Assembly: GCA_021234535.1 (NCBI GenBank)
Contig: CM037833.1
Coordinates: forward strand, 22,007,738-22,071,737
Length of the DNA stretch: 64,000 bases
Origin: Stichopus chloronotus
Lineage: Eukaryota; Echinodermata; Holothuroidea; Aspidochirotida; Stichopodidae
Direction: 5' to 3'
Positions 12,178 to 26,100 of the stretch are shown piece after piece. The position numbers were made by a program, and so were the translations under genes. The notes under the pieces are model-generated. The model saw only the letters and a list, made by a program, of their open reading frames with translations. It was not told the DNA's origin and did not search any database. Numbering within the stretch: position 1 is the stretch's first letter; each line of letters opens with the position of its first letter.

Positions 12178-12835
12178 GTAATAAACTATAAATACAGATA
12201 GTTCTATCAAGACCCTCTTATCGCACAATGTAAAAGATGATATATCAAACTCGATACAAATAAGCGGTGGTTACTCCAATTCGTTTCCCTGTAAGCATGT
12301 GTACTGAATTTTAGGGATCACGTGATACCTGTGAGCATAGTAAGTCCTGCAAAAAAGGTTCTCTTGTTAGTTTGAGATGTCAAAGTACGAAATTCGAAAA
12401 GGTACCAGCTCAATGGAAGTTACACATAACGTCTACAAGATATTCAGTACACAGATAGAAATATCCACAGATCAAGATCCAATCTATATAAAGAAAAAAA
12501 AGTGTTTTTTTTTATTTTAAGCAGCACCCGATTTAATACAGTAAGTATTATGTAAAGTTTTTAACATATAAATATGGCAACTCTCATTTCACTTACTGCG
12601 AAACAAGTGATGCGGTATATAAATGTACTTCTTATATCACAAATTTCAACTACTTGAAAACCTGCTAATATTGGAACATACATTCCTTATAATTTATCTT
12701 AATTTAATAAACACCGATTTTCAAATCAGAACGTCTCTTGTATTCGAAATATCCGTGACGTGTATACCACTGAGTTTGGGATTTTATGTACTACTAATGG
12801 TTAAGTAATGTATCTTTTGCATTCTTCCCTTAAAG

Positions 12836-13027
12836 TACCCTACTACATCTACCAAGAATACATCACCTGTGGAACCCTTAAGGACTTTCTACTGCGAAAC
12901 TACCAATCAGTGCGAAACTCCATTCATGTCAGTAATAATTCGTCCAGATATAACAAGCAGGACTCAAATATTATCAAAACTAGTTCTTGACATTTGCGAA
13001 GGAATGTTTTTCCTTTCAAACGAAAAG
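12836..13027 (+). pseudogene. Copy A exon 10: hinge and alpha-E, with a 1-nt insertion
   Basis: 192 nt against 191 in copy B. An extra C near 12944 turns [10 protein letters not shown] into NSSRYNKQDS and brings a stop at 12988-12990. The alpha-E frame [16 protein letters not shown] persists downstream in the other frame. Confidence 0.75.
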
Positions 13028-13663
13028 GTATACACAGGAAATTTTATAATTCCATAGTTGCTTATAGTTAGTTCCCGATTTCAGTTTCGCAGTAACAACT
13101 TAATCATTAAAATTGTTTAAATTTTTCTGGGCGTGTTTATTTGTGTTTACTTTCTGTTTCATCAATGTGCTATATCGAGAGCAAAGTTAAAATTGACCCT
13201 GTATGAACTATAAAGGCACTCTTATCTCCAATTGACGTTGTTGAAGGTAATAAAATGCTACTGATGACATTAGTGTGGTTCATTGAGCTCACATTGTCTG
13301 GAAATAACTTTGTGCATTTTTTAATGGCCGTTGGTCATTACTGAATGCAAAAGATTCACTAATCAAAAACAACCGCAAAAACATTATGCTATTCTACTCC
13401 GAGTAACTTTAATGATCCGTTCAAATTTCAAAGTCTAGTTGAAAGCTGAATCTAGTGTATATGTGAAACGTGGATACGTGACCCGGCTATTATATTTCGA
13501 TTTCGTACGTGCAATCCTTCAAGAAAATTACTAATTGTTTAGAATTCGTAAATTTACCACCCAAAGCTGGTGACGAATAGTACGGGGAATGATTTAAATT
13601 CATTTGAGAGTCTACGAACATGTCAATTTAGTAATATGTGAAATGTATTTGCATCTGTTACAG

Positions 13664-13766
13664 TGGCATACGAACAGTTAGAAATGACGACATCATGTTT
13701 GTATTTTTAACTGATGTGAAATTAATTTATTTTACGTAATTTTGTCGCTTTTCAAGACAAGCTACC
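13664..13766 (+). pseudogene. Copy A decayed catalytic-loop exon (candidate exon 11)
   Basis: Same 103-nt length and splice borders as 40061-40163. It carries the same VRNDDIMF stretch but has an additional in-frame TAA after VKLIYFT, so it is more decayed than in copy B. Confidence 0.4.
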
Positions 13767-14604
13767 GTAAATTCTGTTACTTAAGAGACGATTTTCATGA
13801 TTCATGATCTATAACAGTATCGTCACCCTGCCCTTGCTGCCAGGAAGGTGCTTTTAACATATTCGGGACGTTATAAATTGCACGATTTTTGGCCTGTTGA
13901 GTTATCACACCAGAGAGTAGAAACGATGTTACGATCGGTGAGTTGAGCCTGTTGAGAGGCATAATCCATTATGTGGCATCTTTAATCAACATATTGTGAT
14001 ATCACTATGCGATTAGGGCTTTTGTATGCGTCAAAGGACACACACAAAAAAGAATGTTGTTTAATGTAGGCTATTTCTGAAATATTGGTTGCACACATTA
14101 GGTACACTTAAATGCAAACCTTTAAATTTCCAAGAAAATGGTCAACTTTTAATGAGACAGGGATGAGAAGGTCTTGAAAAAAAATTATACATCATCTAAA
14201 TTGCATCAATTTAACAATCAATGGATTAAAGTTAACTTTTCAAGGCAGCGTTTGCCTACGCTGGCCAAAAAAGAGAATTACATCAGCTAGTGATATCCTA
14301 TAATTTGATGATACTACACTGGCTTCTTTGCATGTTTTCCTCGAAGTTTCCTTTTGTAGTCATTTTGTTTTATCTACGTTTTCAGGGAAGCCAACACATT
14401 GTCGTCACCTTCTAAATGGTAGTGTCTTTTTCAACAATTTTATATCCCCGCCAATCACTGGTTACTAAGTATATGGCTCCTGTATCTCCAAAATCAGTAT
14501 TTGATGTACAGATTAACAGTCTTAAATTTAAGTTACTATAGTGTTGTATTTTTAATAGACTACTTTGGTAAACATACATTCTAAATCATGTTCTTGATCT
14601 TCAG

Positions 14605-14716
14605 AAAGATAAAACCATTGCTTGGTTAGTTCCAGAAGCGGTCTTCCTTGGTCAGTACGTCGAACAATCTGATGTTTGGAACTTTGGGGTTGTTGCTTGG
14701 GAGATATTTTCATTGG
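14605..14716 (+). pseudogene. Copy A exon 12: APE region
   Basis: Open exon reading WLVPEAVFLGQYVEQSDVW. APE has become VPE. The GTAAGT donor is intact. Confidence 0.75.
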
Positions 14717-14861
14717 GTAAGTTTCATAACCATCTAGCAGGCTTACCGTTCTTGTAAGCCCACCCTGAGTTGTATTGCGTGTCTCTGACGTTTGTTTTGA
14801 TTCTAAATTTGCACAAACATTTGACCTCATAACCGAAAAATTTGAACTTGATTAATTACAG

Positions 14862-14958
14862 GTGAAATTCCGTACGGAGGACTTTCTTGTTCAGAGATTG
14901 AAAACAAACTGAGAGAAAAGGATACTCTAAGTCAACCATTAGCTTGCCCTGGTGGAAT
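14862..14958 (+). pseudogene. Copy A exon 13
   Basis: Open 97-nt exon with the same protein sequence as copy B. The donor is GTAACT, weaker than GTAAGT in copy B. Confidence 0.7.
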
Positions 14959-14994
14959 GTAACTATTTTCGATTAAGCTATGTGCTGTCTTTCC

Positions 14995-15026
14995 AGTTAT
15001 ATATATATATATATACATATAGTATC

Positions 15027-15064
<38 letters not shown>
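14995..15064. repeat. (TA)n microsatellite
   Basis: Interrupted TA dinucleotide run in the intron between copy A exons 13 and 14; not seen at the same place in unit B. Confidence 0.8.
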
Positions 15065-15068
<4 letters not shown>

Positions 15069-15408
15069 CATTTCAATTTAATATTTGCTATAAAATACCA
15101 TCTTTGCCAAGCATGAACTAATTGTGAAACTTTTGGCATGACGTAATCCAGTAAGAACTAACCTCACGACAATGAAAGCTAATAAAGAGTATGAGATTGA
15201 AAAAACCAAGTAACGTATTGATTGAAATGGGTGGTTGCAAAAAAAGTTGAGACAATTTTAGACTTAGGATTTTGAGAGTTCGGAGTTTCAGCATAATGCA
15301 GAGTCCAGTTTGTGATATAAAGACATGTCACCAAAAATAATGTAGCTAACTTTACATGTGAAGCTGTCATTATTCTAGATATTCTTCACTTTGTTAAATC
15401 TCCTGCAG

Positions 15409-15514
15409 ATTTGGGGTTCTGCTTTCCACCTGGAATACTCTCGTTGAACATAGACCACCGTTCAAGGACATACTGGAAAGTTTGAAATCTTTCGGAAATA
15501 CATTAGAAGAGGAG
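15409..15514 (+). pseudogene. Copy A exon 14
   Basis: Open 106-nt exon encoding [20 protein letters not shown] and ILESLKSFGNTLEEE. A repeated GAG adds one codon before the donor. Confidence 0.7.
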
Positions 15515-15999
15515 GTTTGTGTAAAATATCTCGGTAAACTTCTAGCAGGGAATACCTTTCTTTGGCTTTACCGTATCAAATTCAAAAGAATAAATTCACA
15601 AATTATCGTCTGGTTTCATAATTAATGTGTGTAAATTAAAAAAGATTCATGCATAACGAGGGTAAAAATAAATATAGATGACGCTATCTTGCAAGAAAAG
15701 AGTGCATTATGTGTTAGGGGATGTAGCAAACACGAGCTGGTATTAACGCTTATGAAGTAACACTTAAGTTAAACTTGGATCTCACCATTTATTAATTAAA
15801 CATTATGTCGTTAGGGAAATAAGAAATGGCCTCTACCTTAAAATTTAACAATTGTATTATTGATTTACCAGCAATTTCCCAACACGGGCACTGCGGTACT
15901 TCATGTTAAATACCCGATACGTTCTGTATTACTGAACGGTCCTGTTGATACTGTGTAATATTTCTTGTCTTGTCTTTCATATTCTGTCAAATACAAAAG

Positions 16000-16080
16000 G
16001 AAAATGAAGACTTTGATGAGCCTCAAAATTATTTCGTGCTGGAGGGAAATGATGAGGGAAATGAATACCAAGATTATTGA
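16000..16080 (+). pseudogene. Copy A exon 15: tail and stop
   Basis: 26 codons plus TGA at 16078-16080: acidic, with NYFVLE and NEYQDY. Same frame and length as copy B. Confidence 0.65.
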
Positions 16081-19000
16081 AATCATTCAGCGAAGACAGA
16101 TGGAATATTTAAATGAGCTATCACAGCACAAGTACATACTTCAAAAGATGATGCAATCGATGGACAACTGATGCAGAAATATATCACAACGGGGTTGAAT
16201 ATAATGTGGTTATTATCAGTAAAGTTAATCAGTCGATAATGGTATGTATGTATATTTACTATTTAATTATAATAAGTAAAGAGGGTGTCCTGTCGTGATC
16301 CAATATGGTCGAAAACCCTTTTAGGTTTATGCGTCTTAATATTTTTTTTTGTTTATAAAGACCTTTCTCTCACAAATATCAAGCAACAGAAGCCATACGT
16401 ACTGTCCTTACTACATTTTCCGTTCATGTAGTTTTCCTGTGTGTTCTGAGTCCTCCCTCACACAATGAAACTTGACGTTTGATACCTTTCTATTCTCGGT
16501 TTAAATTGTATGATAATGCATATTAATGGATAAATTTCATATCCACATTCTACAACTACCGTCTATTCGCAGACACTTTTATGATTATGAACCAAAAACA
16601 AACTCTACTTGAGCCAATATATAGTATCGAGAAATTGTCTATAATACATGAAAGCAAATACATGAAAACAGACAAACGAGAAACAGTTGGTTTTTTATTC
16701 TATATTTGAACATCGTTGCTTCTTTATGGCATATTATTTTCATTTCAAAGGGGGAAAAGTACATTATACATGAGATAAGCATCACATATGTATCGATGAG
16801 TTAGTTTATTACAACAAAACATAGATTTTACTTTTCAGAAAGGTGAATTTATTGGAAACAAAAGTAATGTAACTGACGCCTTTTCAATGATAATTTTTTA
16901 CACTGTTATTCTTTCCCTTTTCAAATATTCATCTTGTGTACAAATAACTCTTAACACCTTAGAATATATATTGCTTACTTTCGGAAGAAATAACATAAGG
17001 CTGGCCATTTGTTGCTCTTGTAATAGAACATTAGTTATTGCAAAACTAAGAATTAGAAGTATCTCGTGATTCATCAGTTTGGTTGACTGTAGATCACCGA
17101 GTTAAATGAACTGACGACCCGTGTTGTTCTTGTTGTATTACGTAAATGATTAATTGTTTGTGTCATCTACTACGTGTTAGATAGTGAGATGATTTCCATG
17201 TGTGGTCCAGTAACCATTGTACTGCTTCTCAGATATGAGTTCAAACTAATGACGTTACACAGAGAAATACCTATGCAAATAGTTCTGTACGTGAACACCA
17301 ATAAAGCAGTTGCTTATGGCAGGAAGATTGATGTGCAAGCCTGCAGTACATTGTATGAGATTATATGCTGTAACATTTCCATAAAGTTATATTTATCGTT
17401 CTTTGTTTAGAACTACTTATTTTGAGCATGACATCAAACTGTGTTTAACAAAACCCAATCACAAAGAGAACTTGTACATGCAATCAAGAGTAAATATCAT
17501 ATAGCTTACTACTGCACGTAGCATTGGCACAGGCCTCCTGACCGCAGTTATATGTCTTCATGTGTATGCTGTTGTATTTGTATACAGTTAAAACAAGGAA
17601 ATAATCTATCACTTACCAATCGATACCATGTTTGCTGTTTTACAGCCTGTACATTTTCTTTTCGGGCTTTCTCCCTGAGTGAAAACAAAGCAGATACAAA
17701 CCGTCATGTAATCGTAATAGATTATTGATACATTGACACAGTGAGTGACAATGACATTCGAGCTTCCTCATCATCATCATCATTGTGTATCCAAGTATAT
17801 CAGTGAATGCTGCTTATTTCAGCCATGTACGGTAGCTATGACGCCATCTTTACTTGTTTTTCCATTGTAAAGTGGACATAATTTGCCTATGCAGCGGTGG
17901 AGACGGTAACCTCTATGAATTTTAAGTTGTCAAAGGATGTAAATATCACAGCAAACCACTACTTAAACCTCATCTATGTAAAAATAGAATATCAGATAAA
18001 ATTGTAAGAAGTGTGAAACGTCCATCAGAGGAAAACTTTAAGAGGTATGAAGCGGACAATATGCAGAGTGTCTGCTTACCATTTCCCTTCTAAGATACGA
18101 AATCGCGGTTTTTTTTTTTTTATAAAAAATTAGCTCCCAAGTTTTAACGCTATAGACTTCTGTATAATAAACTCCTATAGTAGAAACGCCGTCTTGTTTT
18201 ACATTGAATATTGTTTTAGTACAGAATAGTAAAGTTATAAGGATTTTGAGAAAACTTTGCTGTACTATATTAATGATAAGTTGAGATCAAACCTTTACGT
18301 TATCTTCTGATGCAGCCAAATTAAAGGGATTAGCCAAGAAAAACTGAAGATGCCCTAAGTATTAGTCTGTTAGATCGCATTTAGGGAACATGAACAACAT
18401 GATCAACAGAATTATCAAGGAATGCACTTGCGAGTGGTTCATTAGCGAGCTAAGTTTCGATATTTATTTGCCTAGTTCAAATACTTGAAATCTTTCAGTT
18501 TCTGATTTAGCTAGTGGAAAATTTGTAAGTAAAGAAGAGCTTTGTATCCGCTGTTGTATAGCAGTTAATAAACGATAAAGTTCGTGACTGTGCAAACACT
18601 GTTTTATCGCATGCAGTGATTATTTCATAGACAAAATTTCAGTTGCATTCTAGTCAACAATTTCATTCAGTGGTGGTTTAAAATGGGGATAAATGTCCTA
18701 CAACTACAAAGCTGTTGATATTACATCGTTGCACAAAGACAGTATAAAAGGCGTTTTAAAACTTTAGACGTCTGTACCCTAACAAGAAAAACTTCCTTAA
18801 ATCCGACAGAAAGTTGTGTTTGTTCACAAATATAGAAAAATATATTTTTATATAGAAACCTCTTCAAGGGATCATGGGTTGATCTCCATCCAAACTAATC
18901 AATTTGTTACGGATCTTTCAATAAAATGAGTCTTTTAGAAGTCAAATAAGCTTATAGTTGATCTGTCTTTTCGATTATGCTGAAACCCACTAGACATCTG

Positions 19001-20819
19001 ATCGTGTTCCAACACTGAACGTTACGATGACGTGATACAGTGAATAATATCACAGTAAAAAAATTAATCAAGATGTTTTGAAACATTTGATTGCAATTTC
19101 CACAGGATATATAACCACTCATTCTCTTTTTTTCAGATCAGATTTACATCAATTATAAACAGGTGCACAGACATTCAGAACATGACACTCATTATACGTT
19201 ATCTCCTTTTATACTTGTTTCTTTATTTGTGACTTTTTTTTTGGTCTTTGTTTCTTTTGAATTCGAGCATCCATTTCCTTGGTTGACCAATTCGTTCTTA
19301 TGAAACCACTTTACAAGGAACGGGAGTTCGACCCTTCTTGTAAAATACAAGGCGATCGACAGTTATCTTGTCCTTAAAAATTTGTGAATACGGAATACTT
19401 TTCTCCCATTTAATATAATTGTATGACAACGAAAAACAGGAAAATAACAAAACTGCTGATAGAGAATAGGGTATGGCGATCGTCCTGAGTGTATGTGTGC
19501 ATTCAGACGTTTCTGTGTTGCGATGCATTGCGGATGGTGATCAAGACGCGGAATTCCGTGAATTCTGAAATTCAGCTAAAACTGCACATTGAGACGATTA
19601 TCGAAAGTTAAATGTGCAATAATTTTACAAACAGAGCTTTACAAATGTTAGGTTAATGCCCAATATGTAATTTAATCCTATACGTATGTTACTACCTTGG
19701 ACCTCCAATGATGATGCAACTACTCTACGAAGGTTCGAATACAATTTGTCGAATTTTCTACCAATCATTCTATGTACAATACGTACATGCTGGAAGGAAT
19801 TAGAGCTTTGCACTCTTTTATCGTTAGTGTCATTTTATTGAGAAGGAGCTCTCTGGAAGATTCTTGTTTGTAAAACTCTACCAAGTGACTTTTTTAAAAT
19901 AAATACCCTAGGTGAGGGTCTACTGAGGCTTTTTGAAGAAGATACCTCCACACGATCTGAGAAGAATATACTTTCATTTCTTTTTTTACTACTAAGTCAA
20001 CTGTGCAGTGAATGTATTGACCTACACAAAACTCAACGGCTATTAATATATCTATCGCCGAAGCTAGCCTACTGTAGGCTGTACCCAGTCTGTGTAGGTT
20101 CACGCTGTTGTCATTTCTATATTCTGGGACAGGGTTATCGATCATCTCCAATCGCCGAGGCTCGAGTTACACTTAATCGACATCAATATTCAATTTACAG
20201 GGTAAGAATCTGAGAGAAAAAAATCTGTTTATCTATAAACTCATGCACTTCAATAAAAATCTACAAGTCAACTTTGAAAAACTCATCTCAGAAAACCAAT
20301 GCCAAATTCTCGACATCAACCACATCGATTAGAATGATTTTCTACCTTTTCTTCTGCTCCCTGACCGAAACATTTCTGGTTGTATAATGTATAAGCACCA
20401 AGTGTTTTGTCTTAAATTATACTTGTGGTGATGTATCCATATTTTTTCTGTTAACGTTATTGACGAGTAACATGTTATTAAAAGTTTTTCTCGTATCGAA
20501 TTTTTTTTGCAGCTCTTTCGATACTCTAAATTTATATGGGGAACTGTTAACATTTCAGTTAAAGGAGTGTGACTAAATAGACGGATATAGAGTCCTATAC
20601 GAACCCTACGAAAACTGTGTGTAAGGGTAGTCTTACGCGGCTTAGAGTTAAGAATTTATTCTAGACTAATTCTGAACTAGTAGCTGTGTGTCTTGAGGAG
20701 TTATAAGCAATTGTGCGTTTATAAGATATAGCACGTCATAAGTGACACTGAAATACAGTATCCTCATTCTCCATTTCAAAATCAGCTGCACTTTAAATAT
20801 TAAAGGGCATAACAACTTC

Positions 20820-20860
20820 ATTTCATTCATTCGTTCATTCAATCATTGATTCATTCATGT
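20820..20860. repeat. TTCA/TCAT tetranucleotide repeat
   Basis: Imperfect TTCA repeats, orthologous to those at 50322-50368. Confidence 0.6.
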
Positions 20861-22818
20861 ACAGCCGAAAAAAACGAAAAAAAAAACCCCGAAATCTCTA
20901 CGATGTTTAAGAGATTTTTTTAATTGACTTTAAGGCACTAACAGTGTATTTATACAGTTACACACTATCACTAGAGCTCAAACTACAACTGTATAAAGGT
21001 CAGGTTAATTTATGGCACTTTCAGCGTTCGAAAATGAAATTAGAGGAAAATGAATCATAACGGAACATGCCGCCTCACAGTTAATTACCCCAATTCGACT
21101 AGACCTCCTATCACATTTAAAGTACTTGTAAACAGCAGTTACGTGGTAACAAAGTGTTAACATAAAACAAAAGTCGAAAGAAAAAACAGTTTTCTTCTAT
21201 GTTTGTCTTTGATTTGCTTTCGCTTTTTATAACGAACATAGGTAAATGCTTGTATGTTGGATCATTGCAGTCTCCTTACATCAATCATCCGATTGATCTA
21301 TTTTCTGCTCCATGCACTTTCTAACGGGTCCAAACTATATTTACAATTCACTGATCATTCTGTACATCAGAAAATAAATATGACCATTCACATATTTTTT
21401 CTTATGAAAAATACTTGCATTATTTATCATATTGTTCCTTAATGTCTTATTATTGTCTTCGCCTAGTTGAACTAATTGGAGGAGTAGTATAATAGTAATG
21501 TAATGATCAACGAATGAACAGATCAAAATACATTTGGGAAATGATTAGAATATGAAAGGTATACACATTAAGTGAAATATTTCTAAGAGACGATTAATTT
21601 TTTAGCCCATTTCGCTTTGATGAAGTTGATCTTCAAGAAGATTCAAGCGGCGACGTCCTCACTGTAAAGGTCCAAGTATGCTTACCCACACATGTCACAA
21701 AAAAGTGAAACTTTAAAACAAGTCTATACTGGGATGTCACTACCCGATAAGACAGAAAAAACTACTGCAAGCTTGTCGGATTGATTTCAAAGAGCAAAAA
21801 AAAAAAAAAAACCAGCAAAAGTGATTTGTATCGGTACCAAATAGCGACTAAGAGAATGGATAAAATCTTTCAACTTTTAGGATATTCTCAACACAAATTC
21901 TACAATGTTTCCCATGAAATTTCCCCTTTTCGTTTACTTCTATCTGCAATATTCGTTGAGTACAGATATATATGTAGCTTTTTGCTGGATGTAACCATAA
22001 CAATCAGTAACTACGACGTTGCTTTACACGGTTACACTCTTTTATTAAACTGTTAGAGTAACAAATCTCTGTTTAAAAACTGAATTGATTTAAAAAGATG
22101 TGTCAAGTCCACAGCTATGTTCTTCTGATGTGTCATCCCACTGAGGCCGGCATATTTCTTAAAGCAATAGTGTATGTTTATAATCTGTTTAAAGCTTTCA
22201 CTTTTTAATTAAATTTTCAAGTTTATATCATACCCGCAGCAAATTTCAAACCAAAAAACAAAAAAGTTGCTCACGTAAGGCTTACATCAGTAAAGAAATC
22301 ATCAATAAAGAAATCACAATATTCAAGTTGTACAAGAGAATCGATGGGTCGTTTTGATTTCCCACAATAAATTTATAGACCAAAAAAAAACATTTTTTAA
22401 ACATTATAACAGAATATTATGAATTTTTCTGGAAAACATAGGGTAGAGCTTGTGATATCATATCTGTGCCAGGTCAACACAGGGCATTAGGATTATCGCA
22501 TTTTTCCAATATTTGTCTAACAAATGGTTGAAGATAACCTGTTTTGTTCCTTTTCAATAGCTCTTTTGTTTGAGCAAGGGAGGTTGTTATAAAACGTCTT
22601 GTTAGAGTAACTTGATTCTTGAAACTCTTATTGCAGAGTATTGCCTATGTGGCCTATGTGAAGGAAAATGTTAACACAAAGCAGTAATAGCTCATTTCCA
22701 TACAAACAAATGCAAGTGGAGAGTTGGAATGATGCTACAACATCTCTATTTTTAATTCGATTATCGAATAATTATCTGAGGAATATCATTTCCATTTTTT
22801 AAAGTTTTATTTAAGTAT

Positions 22819-22886
22819 TACAAGTAGATGTACAAAATCTGAACATTTATACAAGTAGATGCACAAAATCTGAACATCTACTTGTA
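22819..22886. repeat. Direct plus inverted short repeat, unit A only
   Basis: TACAAGTAGATG-containing 28-base units at 22819-22846 and 22850-22877, followed by the inverse CATCTACTTGTA at 22875-22886. Unit B has a single diverged copy. Confidence 0.6.
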
Positions 22887-23190
22887 AAATTAATGCAACT
22901 AAATGCAACTGATTTTACTTTGCTTGATAAATGTAGTGCAATGGTGTTAGCTGCCGCGAATCATTTTATTTCTAGATAATTTACTAATTTAATTGTTATT
23001 AATTATGTTTACTTTCACTGCATAGAGAAACAAGTTCAGAAACGATTAAATACTGTCAGCGATATATCTTACACTTCAAGTAGGTTTTGTGAACAAAATA
23101 CTTAACAAGAATTCATTGCTATCATTTGGTAGCGATATGACTAATCTCTAGATATATTTTATATAGCTTCATGTAACAATGGAAGACCTT

Positions 23191-26100
23191 TGTAATATTT
23201 AATCTCTCACACTGTATTTCGCTTGCATTCAGCAAAGTTCAAGTTTGCATAAGCTACTTTTACAAAATTATTACATATTGGTTATGTCTTTTGCCGCCGA
23301 GAGTACATTTTGTCCCGATATTGTTGCGGTTTGACATGGTGACGCTTTTGCCATGAACACCAAATTGTACAATACTGTGTGCAAAAACAATCCAAACTGA
23401 TCTGTTCCCGGGCAAAATGTAAAGTATCTACAGAAGAGGAAAAAACAAGTCTAGAACAAAAAAGAAAGGCGTTATCGATAAACTGGCGTACAAATAGCGA
23501 AAGGAACACCACATTGCTCTATCAAACTGTAACATTTTTGAAGACACTTTGCAATTTGTTAATGAGATTAACGAGAATTCATGAGTTTTGTATCTAGGAG
23601 AAAAAAAAAAAACTGTTAATCTTGTATATTATAGGGATTTTGAAATTTTGATTCGCTCTTCCTGGGCAAAAGTTGAGCAATCAAACGAAAAGGAATTTTT
23701 TTCTCAAACAGCAATATCCTTGAGATAGGAAAGTCCGAACCCTGCAAAAAGTTTTTTACGTGTCTACACTGAAAAATAAGAATCAAAAATAGAGAGTACT
23801 TTGTCTCTGAAGACTCAAATATTTAGCTGAATTCTTCTTTTTTTATTACTTATTACCCTATTCGCCTCCTTCACATTCTTAAATCACTGGAGTCGTTGAA
23901 AACGTGCGAGATTGTTAACAACAGCACATTTTGTCATTTGCGATAGGCATTACTTTTATGCAGTGAGTAGATCGTTGCCTTCTCATGACTTCCGGTGCTT
24001 CATAGTCAAGATAACAAACATAGAAAACAGGATAGCGAAAAATGCTTAGCGTTCTGTCAGACAGTTCACACAGACTCTTACACTGTAGGACAATCGAATA
24101 CGATAGTAAGAAAATATAACAATACTAGTCGATAAATTGAGAACAATTAAATGAAGAATTAAAAGTGACACAGTCGAGAAAATACGTGAAAGAGAATATG
24201 ATTGCAATTAGTTTAAAATAATAATGGTTAAGGATGAGTTCTAATATAAATTATTCCTCAGCAACGTCGATTTGCTGCCAAACAAATATGTAGCCTTCAT
24301 TCAAACTTTCTTCTTTAAAAGTGGCAGAAGACTGCTAAGGAAGACTGCTACTTCAGCATAAAATATCTGTTTCCGATTTTGAAACAAATTTGATAAAAAA
24401 AGTTTTGTCAGATACAAATAGCAAGTTCATACAGAAATGAAAAAAAAAATACAGTGTAAATACAGACATTTTGTTGCTATCTCAGGAAAATTACCAACCA
24501 CGCAAGTAGGCCAAGCTTATCTTTGCCTTTTCACCTGAAAGGTACACTACTCCATTAACATGGGGAGGGGGGGGGTGTTCGTCAAACCATTTTTCATTAG
24601 TTTGAACACAATCCTCCGACATCCTGCGTCATGCATGAATGTAGTATTTGCCACGCAGTGAGAAGTTCATTATCCATGGACCCCTTAAGGCACTTCAAGG
24701 AAAAATATAAATATAAAGACTGGACCCTTATAATGGGTTCCACAGCTGGACCCAGCTTGGGTCCTCAGGCGGACCCTGGACACCATGTAGACGTGATGTA
24801 TTTTGTCATACATGGAATTTCCTCATGATTGAGAAATTGCAGACATACGATCCCTATTTAAAGGCTGGCTACATGCAGCTTAGAACACACGGGAAGTGCC
24901 GTGTGCGGCCATGGGGGGGGGGGTGGTTGTAAAGCCCCAAATTTTTTATACGATCCACGCCAACCGATGGTGGCGCTCCGCTTAGATAGTAGTGCCAGCA
25001 CTCACGCTCCCCCATATTATTTTTTCGTTTCACTAACTTGACTCTTGGTTTACACTTGCTTTTAGGGAAATATTAGGCTAGCTCCCCCTACTTTCAATAT
25101 CAAATCGACGCCAATGTGATACAATATGATACCTGCACATATGTGGTGGTTTAACAACGTCAAGAGTGCAAAATGCTACTGTAATGCACGAATTTTTGCG
25201 TCACTCTTTATGTACTCCCTGATGCACCTTTAACTTTTCTTTAGCTTTCTGTGACGATTAACGTTTCTTTTTTCCTTGCAGTTTAGCTTGTCTTAATTCT
25301 CAAATGGCATCCCAATTGTTTAATTTAGGGACACCCTGAATCCTACCCTTTTAATCAGAATTTAATGAAAGGAATTCGTTACTTTTATCAACGAATCCTC
25401 ATGTTATTTGTCCTGAGATACAAAATGATTTAGTGGGAGTTACCATATCATAGTCTGTGGAAAATGCCTAGCCAGTGTGTGTTTATTTTTAGCTTATGCA
25501 TCAGAATCATTGTATAGGGCAAAATCACTAAGCCAGTGATTGGTCCTTTACGTTGGTACCCCTATTTGGGGTAGCGTGGGTACTCCGTCGCCAACCTCAT
25601 GAGTGCTCCGTTATAAGCCTTCGTTGTCGTTATTTGTAGATAGCGGTATACGAAGAATTTGTCATTTTATAAAGAACTTGTCTGGTAAGTACAATTATCG
25701 TTCTATATCATAAACTGTCACGCTGAAAGTTGTAGATCGAACGCTGTGCTGAGCTGTGTAATTGTTATGCAGTATTATTCTCATATTATGAAGTGTGGGT
25801 AACTCTTTCTGTTAGTGTCAGCATGGTTTCGCTAGTTCTAGTTTCATTTCGAGACTGCGTTTGTCATGATTTTCATCACCATTACTATTTCATCTTGCAT
25901 CCTGATGCATATTTGCCTTGCTTTCATGACTAAAGCTACGATTAAGATTTAATATATCTTTGATTGGTGTTTTAAACGACTTGTCAGATGCTTCAAATGT
26001 TCCGCAAATGATTAGATCTGCACATGTGTGAGCACTACGAATGTACGCTGTAGGCTTCGTATCGCGCTCGAGAATTATGAAATGTTTCCCGATGTGGCGT

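Larger units (their letters stand above)
3822..16080 (+). pseudogene. Ig-domain receptor tyrosine (pseudo)kinase, copy A, frameshifted
   Basis: Tandem paralogue of the gene at 30805-42889 with the same exon order. Exons: 3822-4227, 5210-5575, 6450-6763, 7227-7538, 8223-8330, 9138-9162, 9532-9635, 11610-11774, 12067-12177, 12836-13027, 14605-14716, 14862-14958, 15409-15514, 16000-16080. Compared with copy B, exon 3 lacks one C near 6466, which leads to TGA at 6533-6535. Exon 10 has one extra C near 12944, which leads to TGA at 12988-12990. The APE segment reads VPE and the donor of exon 13 is GTAACT where copy B has GTAAGT. Other exons remain open and splice-competent, so inactivation is recent or the two indels are sequence errors. 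If both were errors the product would be a four-Ig receptor pseudokinase like copy B. Confidence 0.75.
1..23190 (+). repeat. Tandem segmental duplication, unit A (left end outside window)
   Basis: Direct-orientation homology to 28053-52650. Base 1 aligns to 28053. The last recognisable match is near 23180 (a ttATGTAACAATGGAA-like stretch), matching about 52630. It includes the whole receptor gene and about 7 kb of 3' flank. Confidence 0.9.
16081..23190. other. 3' flank of copy A
   Basis: Homologous to the 42890-52650 region but with many more substitutions and indels than the gene itself. Short open stretches are not conserved between the copies, so I see no gene. Confidence 0.5.

Noticed and set aside
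17765..17785. Short (ATC)n run as a repeat array
   Set aside because: It is only a few units and carries no further information; there are no spacers or CRISPR-like regularity.
24631..24828. 65-codon open frame in the spacer
   Set aside because: It contains short GGACCC repeats and no exon borders or conserved motif.
24560..24925. G-runs as candidate quadruplex or regulatory sites
   Set aside because: They are single homopolymer tracts, common across the window and prone to sequencing error, without the spaced runs of a clear quadruplex.
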